A stretch of 14,937 nt of DNA from contig CAUORE010000039.1 in the NCBI GenBank assembly GCA_963506915.1, positions 1 through 14,937 of the forward strand, written 5' to 3'. Position numbers and translations under genes: made by a program. Positions 14,419 through 14,937 of the stretch are shown here, piece by piece. This DNA comes from JABCPE02 sp963506915. Lineage in GTDB: Bacteria; Bacteroidota; Bacteroidia; Flavobacteriales; Weeksellaceae. The stretch's first letter is position 1. Every line of letters begins with the position of its first letter. The notes under the pieces are model-generated. The model made no database searches. It saw only the letters and a list, made by a program, of their open reading frames with translations, and was not told where the DNA came from.

Positions 14419-14937
14419 ATGAAATGTGGAATTGTAGGATTGCCCAATGTAGGGAAATCAACCTTGTTTAATTGTCTCAGTAATGCCAAAGCTCAGTCTG
14501 CAAACTATCCTTTCTGCACGATAGAACCCAATGTAGGAACGGTTTCTGTGCCAGACCCGAGGCTTTTTGAATTAGAGAAAATCGTAAAACCAGAACGCGT
14601 CCTGCCGGCTGTGGTAGAGATTGTGGATATTGCAGGGCTGGTAAAAGGAGCGAGCAAAGGCGAGGGGCTGGGCAATCAGTTCTTGGCGAATATCAGAGAG
14701 TGTGAGGCCATTATCCATGTGCTGCGCTGCTTTGAGAACGGCAATATTGTCCATATAGAAGGCTCTGTAGATCCGCTCAGAGACAAAGATATTATAGATA
14801 TAGAACTCCAACTGAAGGATTTGGAAACTCTTGGAAAAGCCATAGAAAAGGCGAAAAAACAGGTGAAATCTGGGAAGAGGGAAGATGTGCTTGCTTATGA
14901 AACATTGGTGAAGCTGAGCGAATTTATAGAAAGCGGT
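14419..14937 (+). CDS. ychF: YchF/Ola1-family ATPase, N-terminal 173 residues (cut by window edge)
   Basis: The ORF is open from the ATG at 14419 to the end of the window. It begins MKCGIVGLPNVGKSTLFN, with the P-loop GLPNVGKS at residues 7-14, the switch I region YPFCTIEPNVG (30-40) and the G3 motif DIAGLVKGA (70-78), then GEGLGNQFLANIRECEAIIHVLRCF, all hallmarks of YchF. In this subfamily a hydrophobic residue (here Leu74) replaces the catalytic Gln after DxxG, and the proteins prefer ATP over GTP. YchF associates with ribosomes and affects translation and stress responses. About half of the protein, including the TGS domain, is missing beyond the edge. It has its own promoter at 14357-14364 and follows the 66-bp repeat array. 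Confidence 0.95.
   Translation, partial: MKCGIVGLPNVGKSTLFNCLSNAKAQSANYPFCTIEPNVGTVSVPDPRLFELEKIVKPERVLPAVVEIVDIAGLVKGASKGEGLGNQFLANIRECEAIIHVLRCFENGNIVHIEGSVDPLRDKDIIDIELQLKDLETLGKAIEKAKKQVKSGKREDVLAYETLVKLSEFIESG

Overview
The window looks like chromosomal DNA from a member of the Bacteroidota, most likely class Flavobacteriia (Weeksellaceae-like, e.g. the Chryseobacterium/Riemerella/Bergeyella group; the genus is a guess). The evidence is AT-rich DNA, almost no Shine-Dalgarno sequences, exact TAnnTTTG (-7) promoter elements in front of nearly every transcription unit, a fused E1 alpha/beta 2-oxoacid dehydrogenase, and the protein families themselves. Most genes are housekeeping. I see no transposase, phage gene, CRISPR array, tRNA or rRNA.

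Layout. Positions 1-45 (minus) hold the first 15 codons of tyrS. Upstream of it is a short leader unit: a promoter, an 11-codon ORF and a perfect hairpin with a T-rich tail, which looks like an attenuator or a tiny independent RNA. Divergent from it is luxS (301-777), which shares a bidirectional terminator with a convergent gene for a secreted WG-repeat-like protein (846-1802, minus). From that gene's divergent promoter region, hisS and a fused branched-chain-type 2-oxoacid dehydrogenase E1 (3300-5726) run rightward and end at a strong terminator. A minus-strand operon follows (8783 down to 5796): a sigma-54 activator-type response regulator without a DNA-binding domain, a MATE transporter 4 nt downstream, and a small membrane protein.

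Divergent from that operon is a membrane-anchored SRPBCC/GyrI-like protein (8913-9956), then sucA-sucB (10015-14025), the E1 and E2 of the 2-oxoglutarate dehydrogenase complex. The shared E3 subunit (lpd) is not in the window. The only large gene-free stretch, 14026-14418, carries a perfect 12-bp hairpin, three full and one or two partial copies of a 66-bp tandem repeat rich in G on the plus strand, and the promoter of ychF, whose 5' part (14419-14937) closes the window.

How the genes work together: hisS, tyrS and ychF belong to translation. The fused E1 and SucAB belong to the lipoate-dependent 2-oxoacid dehydrogenases that make acyl-CoA and succinyl-CoA. LuxS recycles S-ribosylhomocysteine. 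The regulator-MATE-small protein cluster is the most accessory-like part. The least explained parts are the tyrS leader, the 66-bp repeat array, the DNA-binding-domain-less regulator and a start-stop codon pair directly in front of sucA.
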